Assembly: GCA_016709675.1 (NCBI GenBank)
Contig: JADJMH010000001.1
Span: forward strand, 248,001-312,000
Reading direction: 5' to 3'
Length of the DNA: 64,000 bases
Source: Candidatus Accumulibacter proximus
GTDB taxonomy: Bacteria > Pseudomonadota > Gammaproteobacteria > Burkholderiales > Rhodocyclaceae
Each line of letters starts with the position of its first letter. Positions within the stretch are counted from its first letter, which is position 1. Below, piece by piece: positions 7,414 through 15,120 of this stretch. Position numbers and translations under genes: made by a program. The notes beneath the pieces are model-generated. The model saw only the letters and a program-made list of their open reading frames with translations, was not told where the DNA came from and did no database searches.

Positions 7414-7662
7414 TCAGGCCACTGCAGTCATGTTGCAGTTCTCATACAGTCGTGCCGGCGAGAGCTCCAGGCCGTTCGGCCAGCATAAAGCGCCCATATC
7501 GACAAACAGGAGCTTGAAGAAGTTCTCATCGCGCAGCGCTTCTATCAGCGTTCCGTGGCGTTGTAACAAACTTGTACCGTCAAAGATCCCTTCTTTATTG
7601 TCAGAGAAGACAAGTGCAACTTGATAGTTGCCAAGATAGCGTGCCGTAATCACCTTAATCAT
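7414..7662 (-). CDS. DUF2442 protein (putative antitoxin), copy 1
   Basis: This 82-residue protein (MIKVITARYLGNYQVALVFS ... ALCWPNGLELSPARLYENC) is a DUF2442 family member; WPNG.ELSP..LY is the family signature. Its start overlaps the end of the DUF4160 gene by 8 bp. DUF4160/DUF2442 pairs are commonly predicted to be toxin-antitoxin-like, but the biochemical role is not established. It is intact. Confidence 0.75.
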   Translation of the reverse strand: MIKVITARYLGNYQVALVFSDNKEGIFDGTSLLQRHGTLIEALRDENFFKLLFVDMGALCWPNGLELSPARLYENCNMTAVA

Positions 7663-7924
7663 CGTGGTCTGCTCCAGCTATACGTTGCAACGATTCAAAT
7701 CTCTGCGCGCGCTCCCAGTTCGTCATCAACTCATCTTGATGCCGCAGGCACCATTCCTTGACGAGGGCCGCAGCTTTCCTTGGTAGCCGCCCTTCGCTGA
7801 TCTCGCCCGTTCGAATTTCGACAAAAGCCTCGAATCCCTGGTACTCGACGTGAATATGGGGCGGCGGATGGTCATCATGCCACATACGAACGATGATGCC
7901 GAAGAAGACTGACAGTATAGGCAT
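7655..7924 (-). CDS. DUF4160 protein, copy 1
   Basis: This 89-residue protein carries the DUF4160 signature in order: a start like MP.ISVFFGI, then DHPPPHIHVEYQ, then a long basic C-terminal helix (AAALVKEWCLRHQDELMTNW). It is followed with an 8-bp overlap by DUF2442. A tandem repeat-head derivative (gggaccacgaataaagggg) lies 20-50 bp upstream, so the promoter region is repeat-derived. A second, diverged pair is at 9147-9695. Confidence 0.75.
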   Translation of the reverse strand: MPILSVFFGIIVRMWHDDHPPPHIHVEYQGFEAFVEIRTGEISEGRLPRKAAALVKEWCLRHQDELMTNWERAQRFESLQRIAGADHDD

Positions 7925-7934
7925 GGGAGCCTAC

Positions 7935-8105
7935 CGCGAATAAAAGGGACCACGAATAAAGGGGACAGTATGTGCAATACCCTCGCTGGATTCGTCTCAA
8001 GGGTGCGAGTGATTCTGCCCTGTTGAAAGCGGTTGGAAAATCGATACAGCAGCAGCGGACAGCGGCCTGCATGCAGTGCGCCAACAAAAGGGGGCACCGG
8101 GTCAT
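7935..8105 (+). repeat. Duplicated repeat head and spacer
   Basis: The sequence gcgaataaaagggaccac is followed at once by gaataaaggggacagtatgt, i.e. the end unit of the head is tandemly duplicated. The remaining 110 bp to the toxin gene at 8106 show no coding signal. Confidence 0.65.
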
Positions 8106-8594
8106 TCAGTTCGATCCGGGGTCCTCGCCCAAGTGCAGGGCAACCCGACTGATCAGCCCTGCATTGTAGTGGATGCCTTGTTGTCGCATCGCTTGCGCGG
8201 CTTCATGGAATGACGGGATCAGGCCAGCCGACTTGGCTTTGGCAAGCACACCGAGCGTGCCTGTCACGTTAAGCCCAAGATACTCGGCGATGCGGCGGCC
8301 CAGGCGCGCGTCGATGATCACTCTGTGCGCGGCGTACTTCCTCGCCAGGATGATGGTTTGCTTTTCTCCGCGATCCAGTTCGAGGAGGACGGGTAATCCC
8401 GATGTCGCTTCATCTACTACCGGGATGACCCAATCCAGTGATCTCCAAGCGGGAACAACTATTCGTCCGCCGTCAGCGCATTCGCCGATGAGCGATTCTG
8501 CAACGTGCACCGTGCCGAACAACTGCGGCAAGAGATGCAACTGGCCGATGCTGGCGAGTGCAATAAACGGCGTGGTATTGGAAAAAACGATCAC
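8106..8594 (-). CDS. DUF3368 PIN-domain toxin
   Basis: This 162-residue protein starts with GTG (GTGATCGTTTTTTCC) and reads [20 protein letters not shown], then LELDRGEKQTIILAR, DARLGRRIAEYLGL and TGTLGVLAKAKSAGLI, all characteristic of DUF3368, a PIN subfamily. The start overlaps the stop of the UPF0175 gene by four bases (GTGA), indicating coupling. It is the complete version of the toxin whose N-terminus is fused at 4336-4749. DUF3368 proteins are predicted RNases neutralised by UPF0175 antitoxins. Confidence 0.8.
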   Translation of the reverse strand: MIVFSNTTPFIALASIGQLHLLPQLFGTVHVAESLIGECADGGRIVVPAWRSLDWVIPVVDEATSGLPVLLELDRGEKQTIILARKYAAHRVIIDARLGRRIAEYLGLNVTGTLGVLAKAKSAGLIPSFHEAAQAMRQQGIHYNAGLISRVALHLGEDPGSN

Positions 8595-8848
8595 AGCAAG
8601 GAAATCTCTCTGAGAAAGTCGTCATCGTTGTCTTCCAACAGGTTTGCGCCACCTGTCTGCATCGCTTTCAAGAGGAAATGGGCGCGCGGAATGCCAAGCC
8701 AGTTTGCTGCCATGCCAGACGACAAGCGACCCTCGCGAAACAAGGCCATCGCGGCTTCCTCCTTGACCAATTCGGCAAATTGGTCTGCGTCCAGGTGCAA
8801 ACCCAACAAGATTTCCCGTGGGCACTCTATTTCAATGGTGCTTTGCAT
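8591..8848 (-). CDS. UPF0175 antitoxin
   Basis: This 85-residue protein starts [20 protein letters not shown] and includes the family motif [20 protein letters not shown] followed by GIPRAHFLL, a helix-turn-helix-like region. It ends DFLREISLL because the GA run here is long enough to keep the stop; the duplicate at 4336-4749 lacks two bases. The gene is translationally coupled to the DUF3368 toxin. Identical sequence continues about 30 bp upstream in both copies (cttcgctaataaggc), then they diverge; the other copy meets a repeat head there. Confidence 0.8.
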   Translation of the reverse strand: MQSTIEIECPREILLGLHLDADQFAELVKEEAAMALFREGRLSSGMAANWLGIPRAHFLLKAMQTGGANLLEDNDDDFLREISLL

Positions 8849-8879
8849 GGCAATCCGCCTTCGCTAATAAGGCTAATAA

Positions 8880-9030
8880 GGTAGAGTCGAGATGTGGCGC
8901 GGTGGCGATAGGTTCGGCTTGTCTGTTTCCGTCCCTTTCGTCTGACGGTGCCCAAGTAGCCTTGCCGTAACCCCGTTTCCACATCCCGCTCATCGAACCG
9001 GACAGGCGCTTCTCGCGCATCCGGCTCTCG
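8880..9030 (-). mobile_element. Group II intron 3' remnant with domain V
   Basis: On the minus strand, 8995-9027 reads GAGCCGGATGCG-cgagaa-gcgcctgtccggttc. This is a 33-nt hairpin with the AGC catalytic triad, a GNRA-like loop and the closing GGTTC, as in group II intron domain V. The following bases (GATGAGCGGG, then ... CATCTCGACTCTACC) resemble the 3' ends of bacterial group II introns. No reverse transcriptase/maturase gene is nearby, so it is a truncated relic. Assignment is by pattern recall, not covariance search. Confidence 0.55.
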
Positions 9031-9039
9031 GACAAGACA

Positions 9040-9099
9040 TCATGGCTTGAATCTCCTGTCGGCAAAGGCGTCGTGAAGGGTCGTACCGTCTTCCAGCAT
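9040..9099 (-). pseudogene. DUF4258-like 3' scrap
   Basis: Twenty codons read [18 protein letters not shown] and stop, the same ending as the DUF4258-like gene at 5726-5908. It abuts the group II intron relic, and the rest of the gene and its DUF2283 partner are missing. Confidence 0.55.
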
Positions 9100-9146
9100 G
9101 AGAATTGGGATTGACGGGCAAGGGCTGTGAGATAGAGGACTTGCCA

Positions 9147-9431
9147 TCAATTGAGCACGCGAACTCCATGCACTGTGATCGGCTTTCCAGAGACATGCGA
9201 ATAAAGCACATCAGGACAAAGATCTGCGCCGTTTGGCCAGACGACCGTTCCCAGTTCATGGTTGAGAGTGACCTGGTGAAAGTAGCTGTCATCAAGTAGC
9301 GGCGAAAATACACCGGTGTATTGCCCTATCACTTGGTCCAGGTTGACCACACCGTGCAAGCCGTCAGCAAAGGTCAGTTCAAGATGCCTTGCGTGCAGAG
9401 GCTGAACATCGATGATGTCGATCATGAACAT
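9147..9431 (-). CDS. DUF2442 protein (putative antitoxin), copy 2
   Basis: This 94-residue protein reads MFMIDIIDVQPLHARHLELT, then TVVWPNGADLCPDVLYSHV, the DUF2442 signature. It lies 3 bp downstream of a DUF4160 gene, so they form a pair. It is only distantly similar to copy 1 at 7414-7662, indicating separate acquisition rather than local duplication. Confidence 0.75.
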   Translation of the reverse strand: MFMIDIIDVQPLHARHLELTFADGLHGVVNLDQVIGQYTGVFSPLLDDSYFHQVTLNHELGTVVWPNGADLCPDVLYSHVSGKPITVHGVRVLN

Positions 9432-9434
9432 GGT

Positions 9435-9695
9435 TTACTCCAGTGGGTCAATCTTCCTGAGCTCTGCCTGTTGGCGGGCCAATTCCCAGTCGACCATGAG
9501 TTCTTCCTGATGACGACTGGCCCATTCCATTACCAACCCAATGGTTTTGGGAGGCAACTTTCCCGCCAGCACGGAAAGGGTCTCGATTGCGATTTCCACT
9601 TGGGCGTCACCATAGCGAGCATGAAAATGCGGTGGATTATGCTCGTTGTAGTACATGGCAATGATAATTCCGAGAAAGCGGCTTATCTCAGGCAT
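9435..9695 (-). CDS. DUF4160 protein, copy 2
   Basis: This 86-residue protein starts MPEISRFLGIIIAMYYNEHN and continues PPHFHARYGDAQVEIAIETL, then the C-terminal helix LVMEWASRHQEELMVDWELA. GAGGAG ahead of the ATG at 9695 decides the start. It forms a pair with the DUF2442 gene 3 bp downstream. A repeat head (cggcacagcatatgaaattcc region) lies directly upstream at 9714. Confidence 0.8.
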   Translation of the reverse strand: MPEISRFLGIIIAMYYNEHNPPHFHARYGDAQVEIAIETLSVLAGKLPPKTIGLVMEWASRHQEELMVDWELARQQAELRKIDPLE

Positions 9696-9713
9696 CACTG
9701 ACTCCTCATCAAT

Positions 9714-9980
9714 CAACGGCACAGCATATGAAATTCCTTTCAGCGCAAAGCCTTCTCACCAACTTCAGCTGACCTCGGTCATGGTGCGAATCCGCGCTGT
9801 CAACAATTGGGGCAGAGCCACGAAGCCCTCACTCCCGCGCAAGCGCCAACACACTTCGTATGACCCGTTTCCATACCGCCATGCCTGAAAGAACAAGCCG
9901 ACAGACGAGGCAACTTCTCGCCTGTGCGGGGATGACGACCAGTGTCACGCTCGCCAGCCAGGAATTCACGCGCTCGCGGT
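9714..9980 (+). repeat. Dispersed repeat head and arm, unit 2 of Rpn block
   Basis: A diverged head (acggcacagcatatgaaattc) is followed from 9787 to 9965 by sequence essentially identical to 250-430. It begins a 1.4-kb block (arm, gmd scrap, Rpn gene) present three times. No gene is seen in it. Confidence 0.8.
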
Positions 9981-10110
9981 CCTCACCGGCGAAGTACACG
10001 GGCGCGCCCCGGTCTTGCGGCGGCGAACTTGACGAACTGGACGGCGAACTGCCGACCGCTGTATGGCGCGCCAGTGGCAACGACGAAGTCGTGAGGGTGG
10101 TCCTGCGACA
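9981..10110 (-). pseudogene. gmd fragment
   Basis: The minus strand reads HPHDFVVATGAPYSGRQFAV, then QFVKFAAARPG, recognisably derived from [25 protein letters not shown] of gmd. It is slightly better preserved than its copies at 449-578 and 14,959-15,089, lacking the internal stop. Confidence 0.7.
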
Positions 10111-10141
10111 TCGCAACCGGTTGGGGTGTGCTGCCCACTTG

Positions 10142-11146
10142 CTACTGTGGGCGCTGATCGAAGACTTCGTCCAGGGACTCGGCATCGAGCACCTTGATAG
10201 CCCATTCTTCGAGCTGATCGACATCCGCGGTGGTCAGCCGAACCTGGACCGCATCGGGGAGCGCGCCAAAGCGACGCGCCAGCAGGCGCTTCAGGAGGGC
10301 AGCCTCGCCTTCCTGCCGGCCTTCCTGCCGGCCTTCCTGCCGGCCTTCCTGCCGGCCTTCCTGCCGGCCTTCCTGCCGGCCTTTCTCGACTCCGAAGCGT
10401 TCTGCAGAGGTGACGTAAGGCATGATGACCTTCCTTTCCAGTGTGTAGACTTCCTGCAGCAGCCGTTGCTCAAGATCTGTCGGCAGCCGCATCAGCCAGT
10501 CGATGACCCCGAACAGATCGATGATGCGCTGCTTGTCCCAATTGCGCTCGTAGAGCAGCTTGGCCAGCCGCCATTTTGCCGCATAGCGCTGTTCCGGGTC
10601 ACCCTTTGTGCGCCGGGTGAGAAGGTGAGCAGCGGTGACCAGTGCGAAGGGATTGGGGTCTTCGAGCAGGGATTCGGTCTGGTTGGCGTAGTCGAGGAGC
10701 TTGACTACGGGAAAGCGGATGCCGACCTCGCAGCCGAACAGTTGATAGCCAAACCCGTTCGGCTTCCAGTTTTCACGTTCGTCGGCCAGCACGGCCAGGC
10801 TTGCAACCGGACGACGGTAGCGGTCGTAGAGGCGGTAGTTGTAGGTGAACAGGCGCTCGGGGAAGTCGGCATCCGGCTGGCCCTGGACTTCGACGTGGAT
10901 GTAGACCCATTGCTCACCTCCGTCCCGCGTCGCGACCTGCACCAGACAGTCAACCAGACGCTTGCCGAGCTGCGCGTCCTGCACCACCTGGGCGAGTTCC
11001 TGTTCCAGGAAAATGTGCGGCTGCTGCCAGTCGATCTCGCCGTGGGCTCGGGGGAAGTAGAAGGCCATGAACTCCGGGAAATAGCGCGTCAGCGCGTCTT
11101 TCCACGGGGTGTCGTAGTCGTCGCTGGGTAGGGTCGGTTTTTCCAT
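10142..11146 (-). CDS. Rpn-type DUF4351 protein, copy 2
   Basis: This 334-residue protein is about 97% identical to the protein at 610-1602 and has the same domain order: an Rpn-like nuclease region (WKDALTRYFPEFMAFYFP and YIHVEVQGQ), a middle helical part, RQEG tandem repeats and a C-terminal DUF4351 (LARRFGALPDAVQVRL). It carries six RQEG units. Immediately upstream of the ATG is a repeat head (ggaatacaagggacgaatac), so any promoter must lie in the repeat. It is probably a horizontally acquired, locally amplified gene. Confidence 0.78.
   Translation of the reverse strand: MEKPTLPSDDYDTPWKDALTRYFPEFMAFYFPRAHGEIDWQQPHIFLEQELAQVVQDAQLGKRLVDCLVQVATRDGGEQWVYIHVEVQGQPDADFPERLFTYNYRLYDRYRRPVASLAVLADERENWKPNGFGYQLFGCEVGIRFPVVKLLDYANQTESLLEDPNPFALVTAAHLLTRRTKGDPEQRYAAKWRLAKLLYERNWDKQRIIDLFGVIDWLMRLPTDLEQRLLQEVYTLERKVIMPYVTSAERFGVEKGRQEGRQEGRQEGRQEGRQEGRQEGEAALLKRLLARRFGALPDAVQVRLTTADVDQLEEWAIKVLDAESLDEVFDQRPQ
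10313..10384. repeat. 12-bp tandem repeat in Rpn gene, 6 units
   Basis: Six 12-mers (ctgccggccttc) encode consecutive RQEG units. This is the longest array among the three paralogues. Confidence 0.9.
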
Positions 11147-11545
11147 CGGAATACAAGGGACGAATACAAGGGACAGTATATGAAATACCTTCCAGCGCAG
11201 GGCCCACTCACCAACCTAAGCTGACCTCGGTCATGGCGCGAGGTGTCGGGGGCTGTCGAGAATTGGGGCGGCGCTCGGAAGCCCTCGTTCCCCAGCTCGG
11301 GCGTCATTTGCCTCGGAGGCCTTGGCATCGCTCGTTCCCGCATGCTCACGGAGCGGTCCCTCGCCATGGGCGTGTCGAAGCCGTGCGCCAGCCAATGATC
11401 CTGACTACGAAAGCACGCCTGCGGCTGGTGTCTTCCTGCCTTGCTGACGGTTGATCAATTGCCCTGCCCGGGCGGGTGCTGCGCAAGCCTTTGTCCGCCT
11501 GGTGACGCGATGGCGCCGGGGAGCGGCTGGTCGCAATGCGTGTCT
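11147..11545 (+). repeat. Repeat head and arm of DUF29 unit, copy 3
   Basis: The head is doubled (gaatacaagggac twice) before agtatatgaaatacc. The arm to 11,545 closely matches 15,713-16,070. It joins the Rpn gene start to a DUF29 remnant. No gene is recognised. Confidence 0.78.
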
Positions 11546-11755
11546 TCAGGCACCCGGTAGCCAGTCATCATTGAGGACTTCTTCTTCCATCGCCCACGGA
11601 CAGGCGTCGGGAAAGCAATCAAGGCCGGTTTCCCCAACCGCCCGGGCCACTCATTCGCCTCATTCGCCCGATGAATCGGGCTCCTACGGGATGCTTGCAT
11701 GGCTTGGTGGCCCATGGGCTATCTCCTGGCGCTGCGCGAGGATGGCCTTTTCCCA
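11546..11755 (-). pseudogene. DUF29 remnant C
   Basis: The DUF29 C-terminal coding end is followed by the 62-bp palindrome-containing block (11,649-11,710) and a short N-terminal-half segment (around the LLAQRKEIA homologue), then unrelated sequence from about 11,756. Confidence 0.7.
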
Positions 11756-11813
11756 GCCCTGACGCGAATGGCTTTGCCCCGGGGGCAAGCTGGAATCCTG
11801 TTCGTATAGCTAA

Positions 11814-11974
11814 GGCGATTTCCAGAGATAGAGGTACCGATAAACGACAGCCGTCATCCCCGCGAAAGCGGGGATCCACCTTGGCCCGATGTGACGAGCC
11901 TGGACTGGATTCCCGCTTGCGCGGGAATGACGGAACTCCTGGACGGTTTGGGATGGCAATCCATGGAATTCGCC
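11814..11974. mobile_element. MITE-like element, copy 1 (161 bp)
   Basis: The element is bounded by ggcgatttcc and its near-inverse ggaattcgcc. Inside are two hairpins built from gtcatccccgcgaaagcgggg and ggattcccgcttgcgcggga type arms. A second copy of about 166 bp is at 14,572-14,737. It encodes nothing; a non-autonomous transposable element is the best explanation, but no target-site duplication is certain. Confidence 0.55.
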
Positions 11975-12401
11975 TAACGGCTCTCGCAAACAGTCAGATG
12001 ACGAAGATAGTTTCCCACTTGCTCGGCTATGACGGCGGCTATGACGCTCGCCGGCCAGGAATTCACCAGATCTCTGCGCAAGAAAGAGGGCCAACCGAAA
12101 CGCCTCTGGCGTCTTCTCTCTGGCGTCTTGCTGCCGGTTGGGGAGCAGTCAGCAGGCGTTCAGGCACGCTACCGCCGTGCCGGAATGCTTGAGCATTCAG
12201 CCAAACTGGATTGCCGACGGGGTCGGCGGCGGCTGGCCTGGCGGCCGGTTGCCCGGTTCTGCTGGCCAGCCCGTTGCCAGGGGCGGCAACTATACCGCAC
12301 CAACCTTTGCGCGGACCATCGAATTTTGCCACGCTGTCGCTGGGCGGAGTAGGCACTATTTCCTCATCCGGTGCTCTGGCCGGCTGTCCGGCAAGCGAAA
12401 A
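11975..12401 (+). repeat. Repeat-rich spacer with ops-like module
   Basis: This 430-bp stretch has no gene I can support. It contains the hairpin-plus-ops module at 12,165-12,205 (minus strand), and a block at 12,230-12,328 that is repeated at 16,640-16,737 (cagcccgttgccaggggcgg). It ends at another repeat head. Confidence 0.6.
12165..12176 (-). promoter_or_regulatory. ops-like element in spacer
   Basis: The minus strand reads GGCGGTAGCGTG, preceded by a perfect 6-bp hairpin GAATGC-tcaa-GCATTC. It has the same orientation as all neighbouring genes. A role in recruiting the RfaH-like protein encoded at 24,084-24,602 is inference. Confidence 0.45.
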
Positions 12402-12814
12402 ACGGGGACAGTATAGGAAATACCTTCCGGAGACGAGCCCCGTCAATAGCCTCAGCTGACCTCGGTCATGGCGAGAGGCGGTGCTGTCAACAATTGGGGC
12501 GGCGGCAGGAAGCCCTCATTCCCACGCAAGCACTAACGCATTTCGTATAACCAGTTTCCCTCAAGAACAATCAGAAAAAAACCAGGTGGAGTGCCGCGTG
12601 CTCGCAAAGCGGTCCGCGGCCATGGGCGTGTCGAAGCCGTGCGCCAGCCAATGATCCTGACTACGAAAGCACGCCTGCGGCTGGTGTCTTTCTGCCTTGC
12701 TGACGGTTGATCAATTGCCCTGCAGCCGCCGCCGTACCTTCGCGGGTACGGCGCAAGCCTTTGTCCGCCTGGTGACGTGACGGCGCCGGGGAGCGGCTGG
12801 TCGCAATCGTGTCT
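12402..12814 (+). repeat. Repeat head and arm of DUF29 unit, copy 4
   Basis: aacggggacagtataggaaat begins an arm closely matching the arm at 2431 (shared ctcaagaacaatcag and ccgtaccttcg blocks). It ends at the DUF29 stop codon. Nothing coding is seen. Confidence 0.78.
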
Positions 12815-13240
12815 TCAGGCATCCGGTCGCCAGTGATCATTGGGGACTTCTTCTTCCATCGGTCAGGGACAGGCGTCGGGAAGGCCATCGAGGCCGGTTT
12901 CGCCAAGCGCTTGAGCCACTCATTCGCCTCATTCGCCCGATGAATCGGGCTCCTACGGGATGCTGGCGTGGCTTGGTGGTCGATAGACAATCTCCTGGCA
13001 CTGCGCGAGGAGGGTCTTTTCCCAACTGGCTCCCCGCCGTTCCGGCCGATATCGCCACCGGAGCAGATGGGCCATAGGAACCGTCATCCGGCTCGCAGGT
13101 GCGCGCTGTTCGCTTTTGCCCACATCCTCAATCTCCTCCGCAAGGTGGTCGCGGTCGAGCAATTCGAAGCGCCCGGCACGAAGTAGCCGGGCCTGCTCGC
13201 TCGCCCATGCCACGACATGGGTTTCGTAACGGGTGCTCAC
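12815..13240 (-). pseudogene. DUF29 gene interrupted by palindromic repeat (remnant D)
   Basis: Both ends of the gene are present: the start at 13,240 is GTG after GGAGGTCGCC and reads STRYETHVVAWASEQARLLR. The C-terminal end matches DCFPDACPWAMEEE in other frames. About 73 bp of the middle is replaced by the 62-bp palindrome-containing block at 12,918-12,979, which shifts the frame. This copy shows most clearly that the block landed inside an originally complete DUF29 gene. Confidence 0.75.
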
Positions 13241-13369
13241 GGCGACCTCCTTGAAGAATTTCCTACGGTCGACTCTACCCGCGTAGCCCGCCGGGCACGG
13301 CTGTGGGCGGCCTCGCAGGCTGCTCCCTGCGCTGCCCAGCGTATCGGGCAAGATGCCAGGTGCAGCGCG

Positions 13370-13735
13370 AGTGTTCCGGCCACACCATCGGTACCTGGAC
13401 GTTCCATGATGAGCATTCAGCCACGCTACCGCCATGCCCGAATGTCTCAGCATTCAGCAAGTTGAACTCACAGACCACAACCAGTGACCACGCTCCAGTT
13501 CCCCTCGGGCTTCGCCAAGTGGCTCATGATGGTGAGGCCGACCAGGCAGCGTGGTCCATTCGTCGTTGGCCAGGGGCCGCGACCGTCCTGGACCGTTTGG
13601 CAAACAAGCAGACGCATCTTCCCGCTGAGTCAGCGGACTGAACAGGAAATAAGTCCCCATTTCCCGAAAGGATGGTCGAAGGTGGCTGGCAGGAAGGGGA
13701 CAGCTGGGCCGCCTTCGGGTCTTTCTGCAAGGTCG
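13370..13735 (+). repeat. Second copy of 355-bp duplicated block
   Basis: It matches 3040-3395, including the ops-like module (13,422-13,460). At its right edge (13,730) the sequence switches to a VapC toxin N-terminus, whereas the other copy joins a VapC C-terminus. No intact gene. Confidence 0.75.
13422..13433 (-). promoter_or_regulatory. ops-like element in repeat
   Basis: An identical GGCGGTAGCGTG on the minus strand with the same upstream hairpin as at 3083. It is part of the duplicated block, so it may have no function of its own. Confidence 0.4.
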
Positions 13736-13893
13736 ATTCGGCCATGATGCGCCAACCAGGCGACTTCAAAGCAGGAAATGGCAGAAACACCGACCGGCTC
13801 AGCGCTTTCAATACGCGCGGTCCAGGCCGATTGGCGAGGTATCTGATCCCCATTGATCAATCAGAGCCAGATGTGTGTGTCGAGAACGATCAT
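13731..13893 (-). pseudogene. VapC toxin N-terminal fragment with premature stop
   Basis: From ATG at 13,893 the frame reads MIVLDTHIWL, a TGA, then LINGDQIPRQSAWTARIESA followed by VGVSAISCFEVAWLAHHGRI, a typical VapC N-terminal half (LDTH with the catalytic Asp, and the EVAWL helix with the conserved Glu). It then runs into the duplicated block and loses the C-terminal motifs. Both the internal stop and the truncation make it non-functional. Confidence 0.7.
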
Positions 13894-14107
13894 CGAGGCA
13901 AGTCCCAATCGCTTTCGGGAACGCTGCCGAGAATGTCGCCATTGATTTGGACCCGGCGGACAATGTGCGTGGGGGGCGCCGATGAACCGGAACCGGTTCA
14001 TCGGCGGTGAGGACAATGATTTCGACGCGGCCATTATTGAAGGCATCGGGCAGTTCAATCAGCACACGCCGATCCTTGACCTGCTCAAATAGTCGTTCTA
14101 CTTGCAT
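13890..14107 (-). pseudogene. VapB-type antitoxin, frameshifted
   Basis: The frame from ATG at 14,107 (MQVERLFEQVKDRRVLIELP) reads through EIIVLTADEPVPVHRRPP. At a run of six C it shifts, and the natural end VQINGDILGSVPESDWDLPR is found in the next frame, stopping at TGA overlapping the toxin ATG. One missing base explains this. With the toxin also broken, the module is dead. A repeat head lies directly upstream (14,132). Confidence 0.7.
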
Positions 14108-14131
14108 GTGATGCTCGCCACACGCAAGGCA

Positions 14132-14397
14132 AAAAGGGGACAGTATAGGTATTTCCAGCAGACTACCAACGACCTGAACAACGACGCTGGCCCCGGCAGG
14201 TCTCGTTCATCGGCCGACAGGCTCGGCACGATCGGGAGCTTCTTGCTTGCGCCTGGCGGTTGGGATGTCCGTTGCGCCGAGCAGTCCCCTCAGTGTAGCG
14301 GGCGGTGGGCTCGCTACACCGGCGCGGGTGCTGCGGAAGTCTTGGTCCGCCTGGTGACGCGACGGCGCCGGGGGTCGGCTGGTCGCGATGGTTGTCT
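14132..14397 (+). repeat. Repeat head and arm of DUF29 unit, copy 5
   Basis: aaaaaggggacagtataggt starts an arm that shares blocks with 4777-5172 (gcagactaccaacgacctga) and ends at the DUF29 3' end. No gene is seen. Confidence 0.75.
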
Positions 14398-14560
14398 TCA
14401 GGCTTTTGGTAGTCAGGCATCATTGAGGACTTCTTCTTCCATCAGTCAGGGACAGGCGTCGGGCAGGCCATCGAGGCCGGTTGTGCCAACCGCCTGAGCC
14501 ACTCATTCGCCCTATTCCCCCGATGAATCGGGCTCCTACGGGATGCTGGCGTGGCTCGGT
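14398..14560 (-). pseudogene. DUF29 remnant E
   Basis: Only the DUF29 C-terminal end and the palindrome-containing block (14,501-14,561) remain. The MITE-like element begins 12 bp further on and has replaced the rest. Confidence 0.7.
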
Positions 14561-14571
14561 GAAAAGAATAA

Positions 14572-14737
14572 GGCGATTTCCAGAGATAGAGGTACCGATA
14601 AACGACAGCCGTCATCCCCGCGAAACCGGGGATCCACCGTTCGGCCCGATGCAGGACAGAGCCTGGACTGGATTCCCGCTTGCGCGGGAATGACGGAACT
14701 CCTGGACGGTTTGGGATGGCAATCCATGGAATTCGCC
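14572..14737. mobile_element. MITE-like element, copy 2 (166 bp)
   Basis: Nearly identical to 11,814-11,974, with the same terminal inverted sequences (ggcgatttcc / ggaattcgcc) and the same two internal hairpins. It is followed within 10 bp by a repeat head. Confidence 0.55.
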
Positions 14738-14743
14738 GACAGA

Positions 14744-14958
14744 ATAAAAGGGACAGTATAGTAAATACCTTCCAGAGACGCGCCCACTCAATAACGTCAG
14801 CTGACCTCGGTCATGGCGCGAGGCCGCGCTGTCAACAATTGGGACGGAGCCAGGAAGTCGTCATTCCCGCGCAAGCGCTAACGCACTTCGCATAACCCGT
14901 TTCCATACCGCCAGGCCTCAGTGTCACCCTCGCCAGCCAGGAATTCACACGCTCTCGG
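14744..14958 (+). repeat. Repeat head and arm, unit 3 of Rpn block
   Basis: aataaaagggacagtatagt heads a shortened version of the arm at 183-448; about 60 bp present in the other two copies are deleted. It leads into a gmd scrap and an Rpn gene as before. Confidence 0.78.
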
Positions 14959-15089
14959 CCCTCACCGGCAAAGTACACGGGCGCGCCCCGGTCATACGGC
15001 GGCGAACTTGACGACCTCGACGACGAACTGCCGACCGCTGTATGGCGCGTCGGTGGCAATGACGAAGTCGTGTGGGTGGTCCTGCGACA
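14959..15089 (-). pseudogene. gmd fragment
   Basis: The third copy of the same scrap (HDFVIATDAPYSGRQF-like reading) sits downstream of the third Rpn copy. Nucleotide blocks gcggcgaact, acgaagtcgtg and ggtggtcctgcgac are shared with the other scraps and, more loosely, with intact gmd. Confidence 0.68.
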
Positions 15090-15120
15090 TCGCAACCGGT
15101 TGGGGTGTGCTGCCCCCTTG

